Below, piece after piece: positions 51,420 to 64,000 of a DNA stretch of 64,000 bases. A program made the position numbers and the translations under genes. Position 1 is the stretch's first letter, and each line of letters starts with the position of its first letter. The stretch is from Megalopta genalis (Eukaryota > Arthropoda > Insecta > Hymenoptera > Halictidae). The stretch is taken from assembly GCF_051020955.1 (NCBI RefSeq), contig NC_135018.1, positions 10,803,439 to 10,867,438 of the forward strand, in the 5' to 3' direction. The notes under the pieces are model-generated. The model had not been told where the DNA came from and ran no database searches. It was given only the letters and a program-made list of their open reading frames with translations.

Positions 51420-52040
51420 TAACGGAAGTTAGCAAAAGAAGACAATGTTCAAAGTGTTAAGTTTTAAAAAGCTCCTTCCGGACGAACTTGAGAGAGGACC
51501 TAATAGTTTGCGCATTTCCAGTTCGTTTCTTTCCCCAGTTTCATAAAAGCAAGTAAACGAATGGTCACTCGGGCTTTGCTTTGGTTACTCCGCGTTTTAT
51601 AACCGTCGAATTTTTGATCGAGAATTGATGAACGCTGCGGGGCACGCGGTTCAAGGACGTTTACAGCTTGCGACAGAGATTAATGACCAAGACGGGGAAA
51701 GGGTGAGGCGGGACGAGAGAAAGATAATTCCGCTAAATTTGGTCGTCACAATAGCGCGAGATTGGTCGAAAAAAAGCGCTCGCGACGCACCCGTAATTGA
51801 CTATTCTAGTTCAAATGCAACCCGAAATGCGCATCCTGCCACACCCCATCCCGTGCCATCCATCTCTCTACCCTGCTAGAGTTACTGTAATTGAATCGTT
51901 CAAAAGGATTCTATTCTTTTGGTCGCGCAGAAGGGGTTGACGGCCGCATTTGATTTTGACCGCGAAACCCTTTTTGATCCAGGGGGATCAAAATGTCTGT
52001 ACTCCCTCTTCGGCACGAGGGTTAACGCTACGATGGCAAC
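51420..52040. other. GC-rich patch with small perfect hairpin
   Basis: A composition island with no recognised protein. TTTTGATCC/GGATCAAAA at 51,972-51,993 forms a perfect 9-bp stem with a 4-base loop. Confidence 0.4.
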
Positions 52041-54533
52041 GTGCAACGAATACACTACCAAGTAATTTAATTAATGATGTAGATGAGCAGGCGTATCGCT
52101 ATTGCGAGAGCGTAAAGATACTGTGTTATACATGTTGTTCGATCTATTTTATCGTATTTATTAAAAATCTATATTATTTACAGTATTTTACTCAATTTTT
52201 CTATTAATTGAATTTGTCGTGCGATGCAATATGTAGCTTTATTGTATTGATAAGAAATCGTACTTTAAAGATTAAAGTACTTAAAGACTGGTGTAACGGA
52301 CCCAGTTCTGACGACCTTGATCTTGAAATATGTTGTCGAAGACATTCTGAAACAACTTTTCCCTACACAAACCGCGCGGCGCACACTGCGACCGCCAATG
52401 GACAAAATTCAAAGAAGTCATTGCTTCATATTTATTCAAAACTACCTGTATGAAGTGTTAAAATATCTAGATAATCATAATTAGCAACAGAATGTTCAAA
52501 AAATTGAGCAGGAGATTAACATCAAATTAGCTCGCTGAGTGAATATTAGAGGCTCAACCAGCACGTTAATTCACACCGCAGCTTGTTTACAATGACTTAT
52601 GAACAGAAGGCCATTTTACGATGTAATATTTATAGATTACAGGGATTATATGATTCTAATTAATTTATAGCAATTTTGTAATGCTCATGTGCGATATGTT
52701 AATTAACATAAAATGAAATAAATAGTTTCGATTTATTTTCGTAATAAGGTTTAAAAAAAAAACGGCTCAAAATATTTTGAAATTCTCATTTCTACAAATT
52801 TGTCAGATAATACATTCTGATATGACAAAAACTTTTTTGCGAAAAGAGTGCAATGGAAAAAAGACCAATGGAAAAAAAGAAGATCTGGGTTAGGTGAAGT
52901 TAGGCGAGATGCGGTACATCGTAAACGTAGTACAACGTAGCAAGTAGTCGAGCTCGCAAGTTTAATAATGATTTTTTTATGCTACATTTGAATGTGTAAA
53001 CAACAATAAATAAATGTTTAAAAACTCTTTGCAGAAAAGAATCGTCTTTGAGCATTCTAGGGTTCGTTGTGATTATTATTGTGAAAAGTAACATTGACGT
53101 CAGGGTATCGAACAGAAATAGCATTGTATTGCCTAATCGTAGTGAATCGTGCGCAACGCTTTGATCCATCAACTTAGATACCGATCACGATATGGTGTAC
53201 CGTTTGTGCACACGAGGCAACCTCGTGAACGTTGGAAAAAACCACTGTGTTGCGCAAACCGGAGAAGAGGGTTAAACGTACAGATTTGTACGAGGTGGGA
53301 GGTAACCATTTATGGTTTCTCCCGATAATACCCTTCTAGGGTTCTGGCCAAGGCGCGAAGACCCCTAGGTGCTCATCAGATAAGGAACGGTGAGTAGTCT
53401 AGGGGAACCTTCACGATTATCCTGGTCGACCGATTTAATTGCTTCCTTTTTCACGAAACCATCGCGTGATTGAGCATACTTTGTAACATCGTTGCGTTGA
53501 ACTCACTGCTATTGGAATGCTCATAAAGGATTCGATCCTGCCGATTTTTCAGCGAAGAATCTTTCATGTTTTATAATGCGTTTATGTTTCGTAATTCGTT
53601 ATGTGAGAATAATTTGTTTTCATGATTGCCTCGATTTTCGCACAATGTAATGAGTTTATTTGCAGCGATGTCTAGATTTTGATGCATTTCTTTCTTCAAA
53701 GATAATTCTTTTTAAGTGAATAATCCTTCACCTTTTATATATATACGAATCAAAAGAGTGTCAAGTTCGAAATGTAATAACAATTAGCACATTTTTTCAA
53801 CAGTTAATGTTTATTGAGACATCTACGAGAAAACTTGATACACGAAATTTTTAATGGAAATGTTCTTATACATGATTGCTAATATACAACTAATTTCTAC
53901 ATAGTTGATATTTCTAACACATTTATTTGTGCAATACATTCAATTGAGGGATAGGACACGAAGAATTTTATTTAAAATATTAATAATTGGAAATAATATC
54001 TTTATTTGTCATTTATGTTATTAATTTTTATGTCTAGGGCAACAGAACCTGCTATTCTTGAGTTTCCTCAGATTTAGCCTTTCTCATATTTATAGCATCG
54101 AAAAAGCCAATTCTGATATTTGTATATCAAAATAACAAAGAACAAATGAATTCGCGTTTTTCTTTCTCGCTAGAGAAAATCGTCGTAAACTAATGTCCAC
54201 CGTTCATAGACGTCAGGAGACCAGAAACATAGAGAGACCTGTCTTGCTCGAATTTCGCAGCGTAATGTTTGCGATTAAGAAAGTGAAACATGCGTCTGTA
54301 GATTTCAATAGGAAGCAAACTAAATCAATAAGTAACAGTTGCACAATATTCGTGCAAGTTTTTCTTTAATTATTTAGACCTTTCGCCATTTTTATTATAA
54401 TTTATGCTCGGATTAAGAAATTTAATCAATCATTTTCTATGAAAGAGTAGCTGATCAGCTCGTTAGCTATATCGTTAAAATTCGTCATCTTAAATTTATG
54501 ACCGCTACTATAGTTCTACTGAACAAAGTAGCA

Positions 54534-54536
<3 letters not shown>
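52041..54536. other. Intron-like sequence
   Basis: No gene recognised. A segment at 53,270-53,430 is GC-enriched with short complementary words (CCCCTAG near 53,362 and CTAGGGG near 53,399) that could pair. The significance is unclear. Confidence 0.35.
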
Positions 54537-54583
<47 letters not shown>

Positions 54584-54642
54584 AAAGAAAGAGAAAGAGA
54601 AAGATAGAGAGAGGGAGAGAGAGAAAGAGAGAGAAGGGGGGT
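54537..54642. repeat. (GA)n microsatellite, compound purine tract
   Basis: A pure GA run to about 54,580, followed by interrupted GA/GAAA/GGGA units. It generates a spurious Ser/Leu-only open frame on the minus strand. Confidence 0.95.
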
Positions 54643-55376
54643 GGATGCACTCAAGAAAGAGCTCAAAATGGGAGAATACAAATATTTTTGTCTTCAATAT
54701 TTGTTAAGGTGGACTGTAGAATGTTGTTTCAGCGGAAGCACTTCCCGCCACTCGCTGTCGCACGCGTATTATTTTAATCGCGGCAGGAGAAACAGAAGCG
54801 AAAGGAAATTTATTTAACTTCGTTGTCAGCAAGTTCACAATCTCCCCGTGCACAGCGAACAAAATGGAGGCTTTATTTCGGGGGCCGAAGATACCAACAT
54901 GATACGAATTCGCTGGCAAATACAGCATGCGTTCGGCATTCGCGCGTTTCACGAAGTGTCATAAAGAGACTGTTGTGCTTTTTCGAAATTCCCGCAGTTA
55001 TTTTATCTGTACCGGGAAAGGTAAAGAACCGTCCATATTCGAATAGTAAAAGTTCCTGGATCCGTTATCTCCGGATGCCGTCCCGAGGGAGTCCACCGCA
55101 AACAAATACTCGTATCTTCGTTTACGTCGACTCGAAGATCGAACGGAGATCGCTGGTACACATGTTACGAAAGACCGTTAGTTTGTTTTCTGCCCGATTT
55201 CCTTCTTTCTGATGAGTAAGCCATGATTACGGGGGGACCGTGTTCTTTTCGAATCAAGAAACTCGCTCACGTTGCTTGAAAACCTGAACAAGTCTGCACC
55301 TGTTATTACCTTCGCGCTATTACGCGACGGCGTAAGAAACAATTAAGTCATCCCATAAGTAATACGGCTTTTTCTT
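54643..55376. other. GC-rich island, candidate regulatory
   Basis: CpG-rich against AT-rich flanks. A plus-strand frame of 129 codons (54,823-55,212, non-ATG start) is not recognisable and lacks splice support, so I treat it as chance. Confidence 0.35.
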
Positions 55377-55454
55377 ATTGGATAACATGGGCAAAGATTG
55401 CATTACTCACGAGATGAGTAAGGTGTTATCCTCAATAGCCGTAGGCACGGCTAT
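55377..55454. other. Clustered complementary stems, possible structured RNA
   Basis: An outer stem ATTGGATAACA (55,377-55,387) pairs with TGTTATC-ct-CAAT (55,424-55,436). It encloses a perfect 7-bp hairpin TTACTCA/TGAGTAA (55,403-55,421). Directly after comes a perfect 8-bp hairpin ATAGCCGT/ACGGCTAT with an AGGC loop (55,435-55,454). The nesting is more than I expect by chance, but no RNA family is recognised and the strand is unknown. Confidence 0.3.
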
Positions 55455-57339
55455 GTAAAATCACAATTCTACAATTTTTCTATCCAAAACTAATAGATAT
55501 TCATTTCGAAAATGCATCGAATATTATAGTGGCAGTACTTGTACGAACAAGTAAAGGCTCGATTCGAAAAAATTGGATCATTTCGGAGCTGGGGAATCTA
55601 TGCCAGCAAGTACAGCATTGTATTCTATAGATATTAGATTGCACGGCATGTGCAGCTGCTGTGTTTATTATTTCCCTTATACCGAGACAGCACCGTATAC
55701 CTGAGTGCAAGGTAAAGTGGCAGTACGACGTGTAATGACCACGTAACCTACCTTGAAATATCGAAGGTGTTGCTGTATTTTTTAGGATGTGAAAGAGCTA
55801 ATTCACCAACTTGTGACATTAAACGTTAAGCACGATAGCTGAATTCCAGTCGTCGCCGGGTTTCAATAAATCTGTCCTTATCGGATCAGATTGTGCAGTC
55901 ATATCTCTCAAATACCAACCATTTTACTCCCTCGTTAAATGATTATTTTCTACAATGTTCATTAGAATTTGTTTCTTTAAATTACTGTCTTCGTATCCAA
56001 CGTGTTGTGCTGCACATGTCTCCGTGCACTCAGGAAATGAATTCATTAAAAACAAGAACTTCCTCAGACCCTAAAGAAGAGAAACGAAACAAGAGCAAAA
56101 AGGAGAAGCAGGAAGAAAGTTCATTCTCGGAGGAGGAAAAAGATGAATGCCAGCATCTTTTGAAATGAGATATAGTCCGCTGATAGCGAGAGCTTTAGCC
56201 AGTATATTGCGTAGCAAAAATGAGATATAAATCCTGCAGTGATATGCAACAAAAGAATGTGTTTGTTCTTGAGACTTCCCCATGAAATATTCTTCCTTGC
56301 TTTGTTAAAGATTAATTGACATTTCGTTATTCCACGGCGTGCTGTGCGTTTGTAATGGATATCTGATTTTGTTCTGTCAAACCAAGAGTGGGGACGAATA
56401 TTTTACTTATCCTCCAATCATTTTGAAATTGCCTGAGTTTAGCAAGAGTTGATACATATTTAAATGAGTACAACATTATGCAAGGATCAGATATATTTTC
56501 ATTGATTATTTAATCTTTAGTATCAATTGAGTCTAATTTTGCTCAGTATTTTTTGATGCGATTATTAAAAGGATAATTCGAGCAGCTAATTTCTCGTAAT
56601 CTTTTACAGTACATACCTATGAACATTGTCAGTAGTTTCTCTGTTTCTCGCTTGTTACCACTTGCTACCTGAAAGTATTGAAAAGAAAAATCTTCCATCA
56701 AATAATTATTTCCGATAAAATAGAAATATTATACCATAAGTCGCACCGATTTTTTTTGTACAGATCGAAAATATATGCTATAAACGTTACATAAATGTGA
56801 ATCAAAAGTGCTATCAAGACCTGCTCTGATCTTAAGAGATCAACAAAGGAGGAAGGAAAAGCGAGGGAAAGAGAATGACAAACCATCTTTACGTGAAATT
56901 AAATTACAGAACGTAAGCGATAGTAAATAAATAAATAAATAATAAAATAAGTCAGCAAAAAGAGTCAGCAAAAAACAAAATTCAGTACCCTTATTATTTT
57001 TTCCTTTTTGTTGACCTTTCAAGCTGAGACCAAACCATGGTAACACTTTTAATTTACATTTTTGCGATCTTTGTAACATACACTTTCGATTTATATAAAA
57101 AAGAGCGGTGCGATTTTGTCATCAGTTAAATAGTGTTCTTTGTGAGAGGCTCGATTACAGTCAACGCGATCCTGGCAAGACTCGATCAACGTTGCTTATT
57201 AAAAGCGAATTCAAAACAATCCGCTCGAACTCGAATAAACTGTTTGAACAAAAAATGTTCGAACACACCTATTATTATATTCGGTGGAAGTCGACGTGAT
57301 TAGAAAGGAGACACGGTTAGAAAGCTGCGTTATAGAGAT
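55455..57339. other. AT-rich intron-like sequence
   Basis: No gene recognised. There is a Lys/Glu-rich plus frame at 55,893-56,168 and several short minus frames, none with splice or homology support. Confidence 0.4.
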
Positions 57340-57800
57340 GCGCGGGCCCTGTGTTCGCGATGAATATGCGATATTACCGTGTCCCGAGTGCGCATTCGTA
57401 CACACGCGTACGAGCTACCGAACTCCCCCGGTTCGCTCTCACGAGCACCTCCGAGAACGGGAGTATGGGAAAAAAAGGAGGAAGACCGCAGAGAAGGAAG
57501 CTCCCCGAGGGTTGAAAGGAGACATTCACTGCCACCGGCGATGAATCCAATGAGAACTGAAAACCGCGCGCTAGTGCGTGTCTGTAAACGTGTGAAGGAT
57601 TAATAATTTCACCAGATAGAGCGAGCCCTTATTGCCGTTGGCGAGGAATGCGAGCTGCCCCGATCAAATTTTGGTAAATAATTATACGATCGTTCCGTAA
57701 ACGCGATCGAACTACAAAGGAAAAGGGAACGTGGCTGGTCAATTGAAAACGTAGCGACTCCGTAGTGTGCGTACTATTTTTTGGCGCCAACATATTTCTG
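57340..57800. promoter_or_regulatory. GC/CpG-rich island
   Basis: CpG-dense sequence with a GGGCCC palindrome and CACACGCGTACG-type motifs. Plus frames of 74-86 codons overlap in different phases and are unrecognised. It is a plausible alternative promoter or enhancer of the presumed large gene. Confidence 0.3.
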
Positions 57801-60800
57801 AAATTGATGACTGTCATTAACCTCTTGACATACCATTTTCTTCGTAGTTACTGTGATTAGAAATTTTTCGATTGCAATCATTTCATAGAAAGGAAAGAAA
57901 ATTGATGCTTATTGTGTGCCCGAATTTACTTGAATGCTTAAATATTCATAAAAAGAGATTAGAATTTTATTCCAGTTTTAAAAGAAAGAATAACATTTAC
58001 ACTCAATTAGTAATTACTAGAAATTTTCATGACGAGTCGGACTCGTCAAAGTACGGCAAGGGGTTAATTGAGTTGGTAACGTTTCGGTCATGCAATTGTT
58101 CATTTCGAATACTTGTACTATACTTCCAGGCAAAACGTAATATTTACACGCGGAGTGTTCGTGAATCTTGAAAGGTTTTCTATTGCAGTTGACCTTGTGT
58201 GATCTTCATAATGTAGGTCATTGTAGATTGTTTCAAACGATCTACCAGAACATAAATGAAAGAGCATGTTTAAGAATGTACTTATAACCTTGCAAAGAAA
58301 CTAATCTTACAGCTACCATGTGCCTCTTGGGACAGTGGGTGTAACATTATCTTGAGGATTCTTCCCATAAAGACAACAGAAATATTTAGGTGATCGTATT
58401 TAAATGATTCCACCGTGTATAATTATTAAGAATATCATTCCCTTAGTTTATTTTCGGCAACAATTACAATGAAACAATTTGTAATACCCGTAATAATTGT
58501 ATAAATATGTACGTAGATCCATGTCTAGTACATATTTTTCATCGAAAAAGATAGTACGTATCTCTTGAACGTGAGAAAAATTGTCCTAATGGTTTGGAAA
58601 ACTACATTTCCTTAGTTTGGAAAGAATCGTAATAATCGTGCTCGAAAGATGTGTTTAATACTGGATGAGCAACCATTAAAAGCAACCATTTTGTTTTGCT
58701 TGATAAAAATAATAAAAATGTGTTTATTTAGATTTTTTACGATTTTTATCATATTATATACATGTTATAAGAAACAAAATTAAATTAATTCTCCGTAAAT
58801 TTAACAAATTTGAAACCCGTCATTTCGTCAAGCCCTGTGAAGCTAATCCTAATCGTGTCTATTGACCATTTCGCTGTTTTCGTAGAAACAAATTCTTTCT
58901 TCTAATTTCACTATCCACTGCCATTTTGAAAAACAAGAAACAAAATTGAATCGTTGAGTAAAAGTTTCCACAGTCTGATTGAATGGCTTAAGAATCCCAA
59001 AACGAGAGAATGGAGCTCGTATCCGTACACTATGGACCGTGCAGAATGAGCGCCAGTACTTGCAGAGAAATGAAAAGTGCTGCTTCCTCTGGAGAAAGAT
59101 AAAAAATCCAAATAATACGGAACAAATTCTTTGATGCTCTGTTAAAACGCGCGGTATTTTATGCTTGCATACGGCGATCCTTTTACTCTGTCCGCGAACC
59201 TTCTCTTTTGAATGATAGTGAAAGTGGAGGTGACGCTCTGCGAGGAGGAATAATAGTGAAAACGAAACTGCGAAAGGGCTCGTTGTGAATCGAAAGTAAA
59301 GCATAATTATCTGATGGGAACATTATTTATTTGACATTGTTTCTCAACTCTTATTTACTTCAATAAATGTTTCTTATTTTGGCAATACTAAAATTGTCTG
59401 ATAATGAAACGAAGATTAGCGCAAGAAGGAAAATTTTTGTACGAATCTATATTTCTTTTCGGAAAAGTGATAATTAGACTGCGAATATTTATGCAAAATA
59501 AAAATTTATCGAATTCACTGGAAGAGACAGAAGCCACTTAGGAATTGTCTTCGTTTTGTAATAATTCTAGGAGATTTTTTTTACTTTCTTACTATTTTAA
59601 ATTGCAGTCGCTTATTTTCATCATAATGAATGCATAAAATCTGCAGTTTCGTGGTAATTAAAAAAATTTTGAGTGAAAGATGTTCATCAAATCTTATTTT
59701 CTGAGTTGCTAATAATATTTTGTACATTAATTATCAAAATACCTTAAACGGTATTTTTTAAATTTGTTTAGAGCAGATATAGTTGTAAGTAAATATTTAT
59801 TTGTCCACAACACATATAGCAAATACCTATATATTTTGTTAAAACAAGACAATGAAATAATAATTAAAAAGTCGTTTCGAATGAGCGTACACAGCTAACG
59901 TAGACTCAATTAATGGAATGAAAAAATCCACTAAATTGTACAACTTGCTACATTCTACTTACTGTGGAGTACATTATTCACCGGCGTAAGTGTTGGAATA
60001 ACCAGCATAAGAATAATGATACGTAGCATTGATACTCCATAAAACACAAAAGAGGTCGTAGAAATTCTCAAATGAGCAAGCTTTTAATAGGATAGATTTA
60101 TATATATAATACATCGAAGTTCTCGTTACTAACCACGAGTAATTGACGGTGGTATTAAGCACACACAGTGAAATGTGTGTGATGAAATCGCCTCCAAATA
60201 AACGTTCCATAAATGTAATACCGTGTTTAGCTTTCATTAAAAAAAAAACTGGTACAAAATATCCTGTTAAGAATCTCGGTTTCCGCATAAGTAAATACAG
60301 AAAGTATAACGCTCTCCGAGTAGAATGTATAATTTATAGTGAAAACTAGGAAAACAATAATCAGCTTTCAAAAATTTCACAAACGTTAGTCGACGTTTTT
60401 TTCGAAAGTAGTTTAAACCATTTCACTTGTTCAAAAAAACAGTTCAATTGAAAGGTATAAATCTAACATTATTTATTAATTGCTTGATTTTTATGATATT
60501 CAAAATTACGGATTGTCATTTGTTAAGGTGTGTTAGTTTTTTCAATTAGTTTATTACCAATCAGAGATTAATTATTAGTTATGTTACACAGACAATATTT
60601 CATTTTAAAAATGATTTATGCTGTTTTCGTGTTGAATTTACATTATGAAAGCAAGTCAAGGTACATAAAGAACTAATATGTTAATTTCAATTGTATATCT
60701 TTCAGAAGAGTGCTGTACAGTTATTTGCAAAATTGAGATTTCATTATAGATCAGTTTCTAATTTATTGGTAAAGGTTACTGACTTTTCAGCTATTAACAG

Positions 60801-61999
60801 CCGTAAAAAAATATAGCAGACATCTTTATAGATTCTATTCATATACAACAGATGGTAGAAATTTGAATCTAATTACGTTTTGATACGCTCAGCGTAGTAT
60901 GAGGTTGCTTCATTTAATAATATAGTAGAGCCCTCCATATACGAAGTAATTGGGAAACTTAAGCGAATAATAGAACACCCGGCTGTGCTAACCCTAACCT
61001 TCATATTAATAATTGAAAAATCTTAAGAAAATATTGAATTCTTCAATGACAATCAAATTTAATCCTACTTCATGTCATTAACGTACGCTATTTTGTTAAA
61101 TATACTAAATCTATATGAATCCTTGATGAAACATGAACTCTGATATTGATCTGAAAATTCTAAAATGCATTCACTCTGAAGCGAATACTTATTAGAATCC
61201 ACAAACGGCAGACATAAACTGACTATGATAATCAGACTAAATCATAGCTATCCGATGACGATAACCATGATATTACGAGCTTATCCTGCAACAATTAATT
61301 AAACCCTCGAATAGCGGGACTTCGGATCATTTTGGCCTACGGTTACAAACGTTTTAGCTAAATTCCAATTTCCCAGCGACCAGCTTATGCCATTAGTGGG
61401 TATCAAATAGTAAAAAGATCAAAAGAATTTAAAAATGTCAGTGTATTATTTTCAATCTCTTAAAACGATTAAAGAAAGTACGACCTTCCTATCTAGCGTT
61501 TCTATATATTTCAATCGATGTAGTGAATTTTTATTTTGCATAAAAATCCGCAGTCTAGTTATCAGCTACTTATATCGGATCCAATGAGAAAATCAATATT
61601 AATCTTGTACGAATAACCTGATACTTCTGAATTAGTTTTACAGTTTGCTATACAAAAATACACAATTACATCCCCTAAAATTTTATGATTTTATAAATAC
61701 ATCAAGAATACACGTCCGATTAAATTAAGATATCGGTAAAGTCAATGAACCAAGAAATCAACAGACCGCGAGTCTTTACGCAAAATAAAAATTCGCTATC
61801 CCAGAGTACAGTTTACGAGTACCTTCCTTATGTGTAACAATTTTTGTAAGTCGTATAAAACCAATTCTTTGAATTGGCAGTTATGCATTTTCGTCGTAAA
61901 CCTATATAGAGAGAATCCGCACACTAATAATCAATTCAGGGATCGAGTGTCCGTCGAAAGACTCGTGACTGACTTTTTCCGGTGGCCTTAAATCCTCGC
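57801..61999. other. AT-rich intron-like sequence with TAGACTGCGGA repeat copies
   Basis: Copies of the family defined at 5,041-5,191 occur near 59,475 (plus) and 61,546-61,557 (minus). A diverged copy lies near 61,763 (plus). At 59,475 and 61,546 the copies share a longer stretch continuing TTTATGCAAAATAAAAATT. No gene recognised. Confidence 0.45.
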
Positions 62000-63600
62000 T
62001 CTTTGTTGGCGGCATTCCGATCGACGCATCGCAATGAAATTCGTTAGAGCACAATTGAAGGATAAGTCGCGCAAACAGGAATACGAGTGACACGGTACAA
62101 GTTTACAAGCGGCTAAGCCGACGCGCGTTTTGCACAGCGTGTTCCCTGATTCCCTCCACCTCTCGGCCGCTCATAAGCCGTGGCCTGGAGGTGGCTGCGG
62201 AGGTGGAGGCGGCGTGCACGGATAAGTGGGAAAGAGAAAAGAGGATGATGTGGGAGATCGAGAGAAGGGAGCGACTGCCACTGGCGATGCATTGAGCAGC
62301 CACTAAAACAGTCCTACGGCACTTCGATCCGTTGTCAGATCGCGTAGCGCGTGCCGATCGAGCGGACTGCTGCTCGGTCATCGATCGTCGCTCGTAGATC
62401 ACGGATCGACGGGCCGGGTACCGCGTGCCGATCCTCGATCATTCGGGAACCGCGCGCGCGCGCGCGCCGATGCCTATCTCTGTGAAAAAATCCACCGGTT
62501 GAAAACCGCTGCTGCAGACAAGTGAATTCATCGGATTGTCAGCATTTTTGGTCTGTGCGAACGAAGCGTCCAGTGTCAAGGGTCGGGAAAATAGTGGCGC
62601 GATCTTCTAACAGAGATCGATCGCATCTGGTGAATAGGTGATCACGGCGAATTTGTTTCTCAGTGATACCATGCGTAATCGTGAGCCAGCATCGGCGTAA
62701 AGAAAAGTAAGCTGCGATAGCGGTCGTGACGAGTGAAGTTATTGTTTACGTATCTGAAAGAGAGCGAGCGTTGGCGAGACGGTTCGCCAGCTGGCAAACA
62801 ACTTTATCTGCTGGTAATTGTTAGAACGACAAGTAATTAGTATTAGCAGATGTAGCGTACTGGGTTAATCTTCCCGAAGACGTGCTATCTAGCCGAACAG
62901 AGTCTGTTCAACAGACTCGGATCCCCCGCCGCCAGCCGGAAAAATCGGATTTCACGCGGCCGGCCGCAACGAGTCACTTGGCACGCGGCAATTACCGCAT
63001 CGCTAACGGTAATTGTTCTCGGCCTGTCCGCGTGTTCATTTGCAGTGTGTAAAATAACATGTACGCCACGAACCGACGCACCGCGCCGGCCGTGCGCTTT
63101 CTAACGACCGCAGACTATTAATCCGTTTTTTTTTATTGCGAGTTCTTATCGCAGTTCGACGGGAATTATCGGGCCAGCGGATGAGGTTGTTGTGTCGGCT
63201 CGAGCGAACGGACGTCGACGCGTTGCGCCGCGACCAAGGAAATCAGTGTAAATAACCGCGAAATCTCGACCGAGCTAAGGTGTCGCCTCGACTTGATGAC
63301 AAAGGGCTCTTCATGTACAATAGGGACGGAAACACGCCGCTCCGATGATGGGCTTCCGAGAACGACGCCGCTAAAAATCTTGAGAGCCGTGCGTATCGCA
63401 CTTTCATATCGGCCAGGACAAGTGGTGCGTTTCTTGCGGACTTCCGCGCAAGCTGCAACCAAGATGTGTTGCTATCGAGTCTGTTGGGCTAGAAAAGACG
63501 CGCGGGGAAAAACAGATTTAAACGGCTGCGCCGTGTCACGTTGTTTGTAGATAGTAGTCAGTGTTTGTATTCGACCCCCGCCACCGACATCTGTCCTTCT
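62000..63600. promoter_or_regulatory. Large CpG-rich island, probable promoter and leader region
   Basis: The longest and most CpG-dense island in the window, with a (CG)n run at 62,451-62,468 and TCAGT initiator-like motifs (for example near 63,557). Frames of 70-99 codons occur on both strands but none is recognisable. A promoter or non-coding first exon is the most economical reading. The direction is undetermined. Confidence 0.4.
62451..62468. repeat. (CG)n dinucleotide run
   Basis: About nine uninterrupted CG units, rare in a genome this AT-rich. Potential Z-DNA-forming sequence inside the CpG island. Confidence 0.9.
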
Positions 63601-64000
63601 TGTTCCAATATCTCGTAGTCGGCACTGAATTTGTCGATTACGAAAACGCAAGTTCGTTTTATCAATTTCTGATGGATTTCAATGTCTTTTTCATAGAGGT
63701 TCGTCAACTACCAGAGTGACGAAATTATATATTAATTGATTGTAGAAATTAACAATAGAAGTTGCACACTTTGAAGATAACAGGTTTGATCAAAGACGTT
63801 GTTTCCTTTCTATGAAATATGAAATATTTAGTATTTCCTTTCACTATTTTTCTGTGATAGCGATCACCCTTTCATATCAGGAAATCAACACTGTTGGCTG
63901 AATTTGCAATATCATAGTTCAATGACGTGAAAAGAATGATGCGTTCTTATAAGTTGGAATTTTTCAAAGCATCGTTCCTTCGGAAATACGCACGAATCGT
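63601..64000. other. AT-rich sequence at right edge
   Basis: Composition falls back to AT-rich. No exon or RNA gene recognised before the window ends. Confidence 0.4.

Noticed and set aside
53270..53430. GC-enriched segment with short complementary words, considered as a structured RNA
   Set aside because: The complementary blocks are only 6-7 bp and do not nest cleanly. Chance is a sufficient explanation.
54485..54697. 70-codon minus frame rich in Ser and Leu
   Set aside because: A direct translation of the (GA)n tract. No independent coding signal.
54823..55212. 129-codon plus-strand frame
   Set aside because: Begins at a non-ATG codon within a GC-rich island, where long chance frames are expected. 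No family resemblance or splice signal.
62103..62402. 99-codon minus-strand frame, Ala/Ser/Arg-rich
   Set aside because: CpG-island composition explains the lack of stops. No start context, domain or splice support.

Overview
The window is animal nuclear DNA, almost certainly from a hymenopteran insect and probably a bee. The genome is AT-rich with sharply bounded GC- and CpG-rich islands. It has small GT-AG introns beside a 5.5-kb one, many (GA)n/(CA)n microsatellites, short fold-back repeats, and five conserved eukaryotic genes with insect-like proteins. No prokaryotic gene, tRNA, rRNA or CRISPR array was recognised. The species call is inference; the gene models come from reading exons and splice phases directly.

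Layout: 1-11,036 holds no gene I can support, only AT-rich spacer, one GC-rich island (600-2,170) and small inverted-repeat elements. 11,037-21,151 is inositol polyphosphate multikinase (IPMK) on the minus strand, rebuilt as four exons encoding 437 residues. 23,362-25,175 is a very dense cluster: ZNHIT1 (minus, 2 exons, 154 aa), GTF2H5/TFB5 (minus, 2 exons, 73 aa) and MND1 (plus, 4 exons, 205 aa). All of MND1 lies inside the single intron of GTF2H5 on the opposite strand, and the GTF2H5 stop is only 68 bp from the ZNHIT1 start. 27,093-27,813 is cytochrome c (plus, 3 coding exons, 109 aa), with a likely non-coding leader exon ending at 25,899.

From 28,689 to the right edge there is no complete gene. 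Two candidate 5' coding exons, 28,689-29,068 and 39,094-39,320, both end at a GT donor in phase 2. This fits alternative first exons of one long gene continuing beyond 64,000. A third short open frame (34,875-35,105) sits in a GC-rich island. The rest of the right half reads as intron-like AT-rich DNA with GC-rich islands (largest at 62,000-63,600), microsatellites and small non-autonomous transposon-like elements. The clearest element is a 592-bp one with about 110-bp inverted termini (48,490-49,081).

The recognised genes serve separate housekeeping roles: inositol phosphate signalling, H2A.Z deposition, TFIIH repair/transcription, meiotic recombination and respiration. What links them is physical packing. 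In the ZNHIT1/GTF2H5/MND1 cluster, transcripts very likely overlap in antisense and promoters are shared or embedded.
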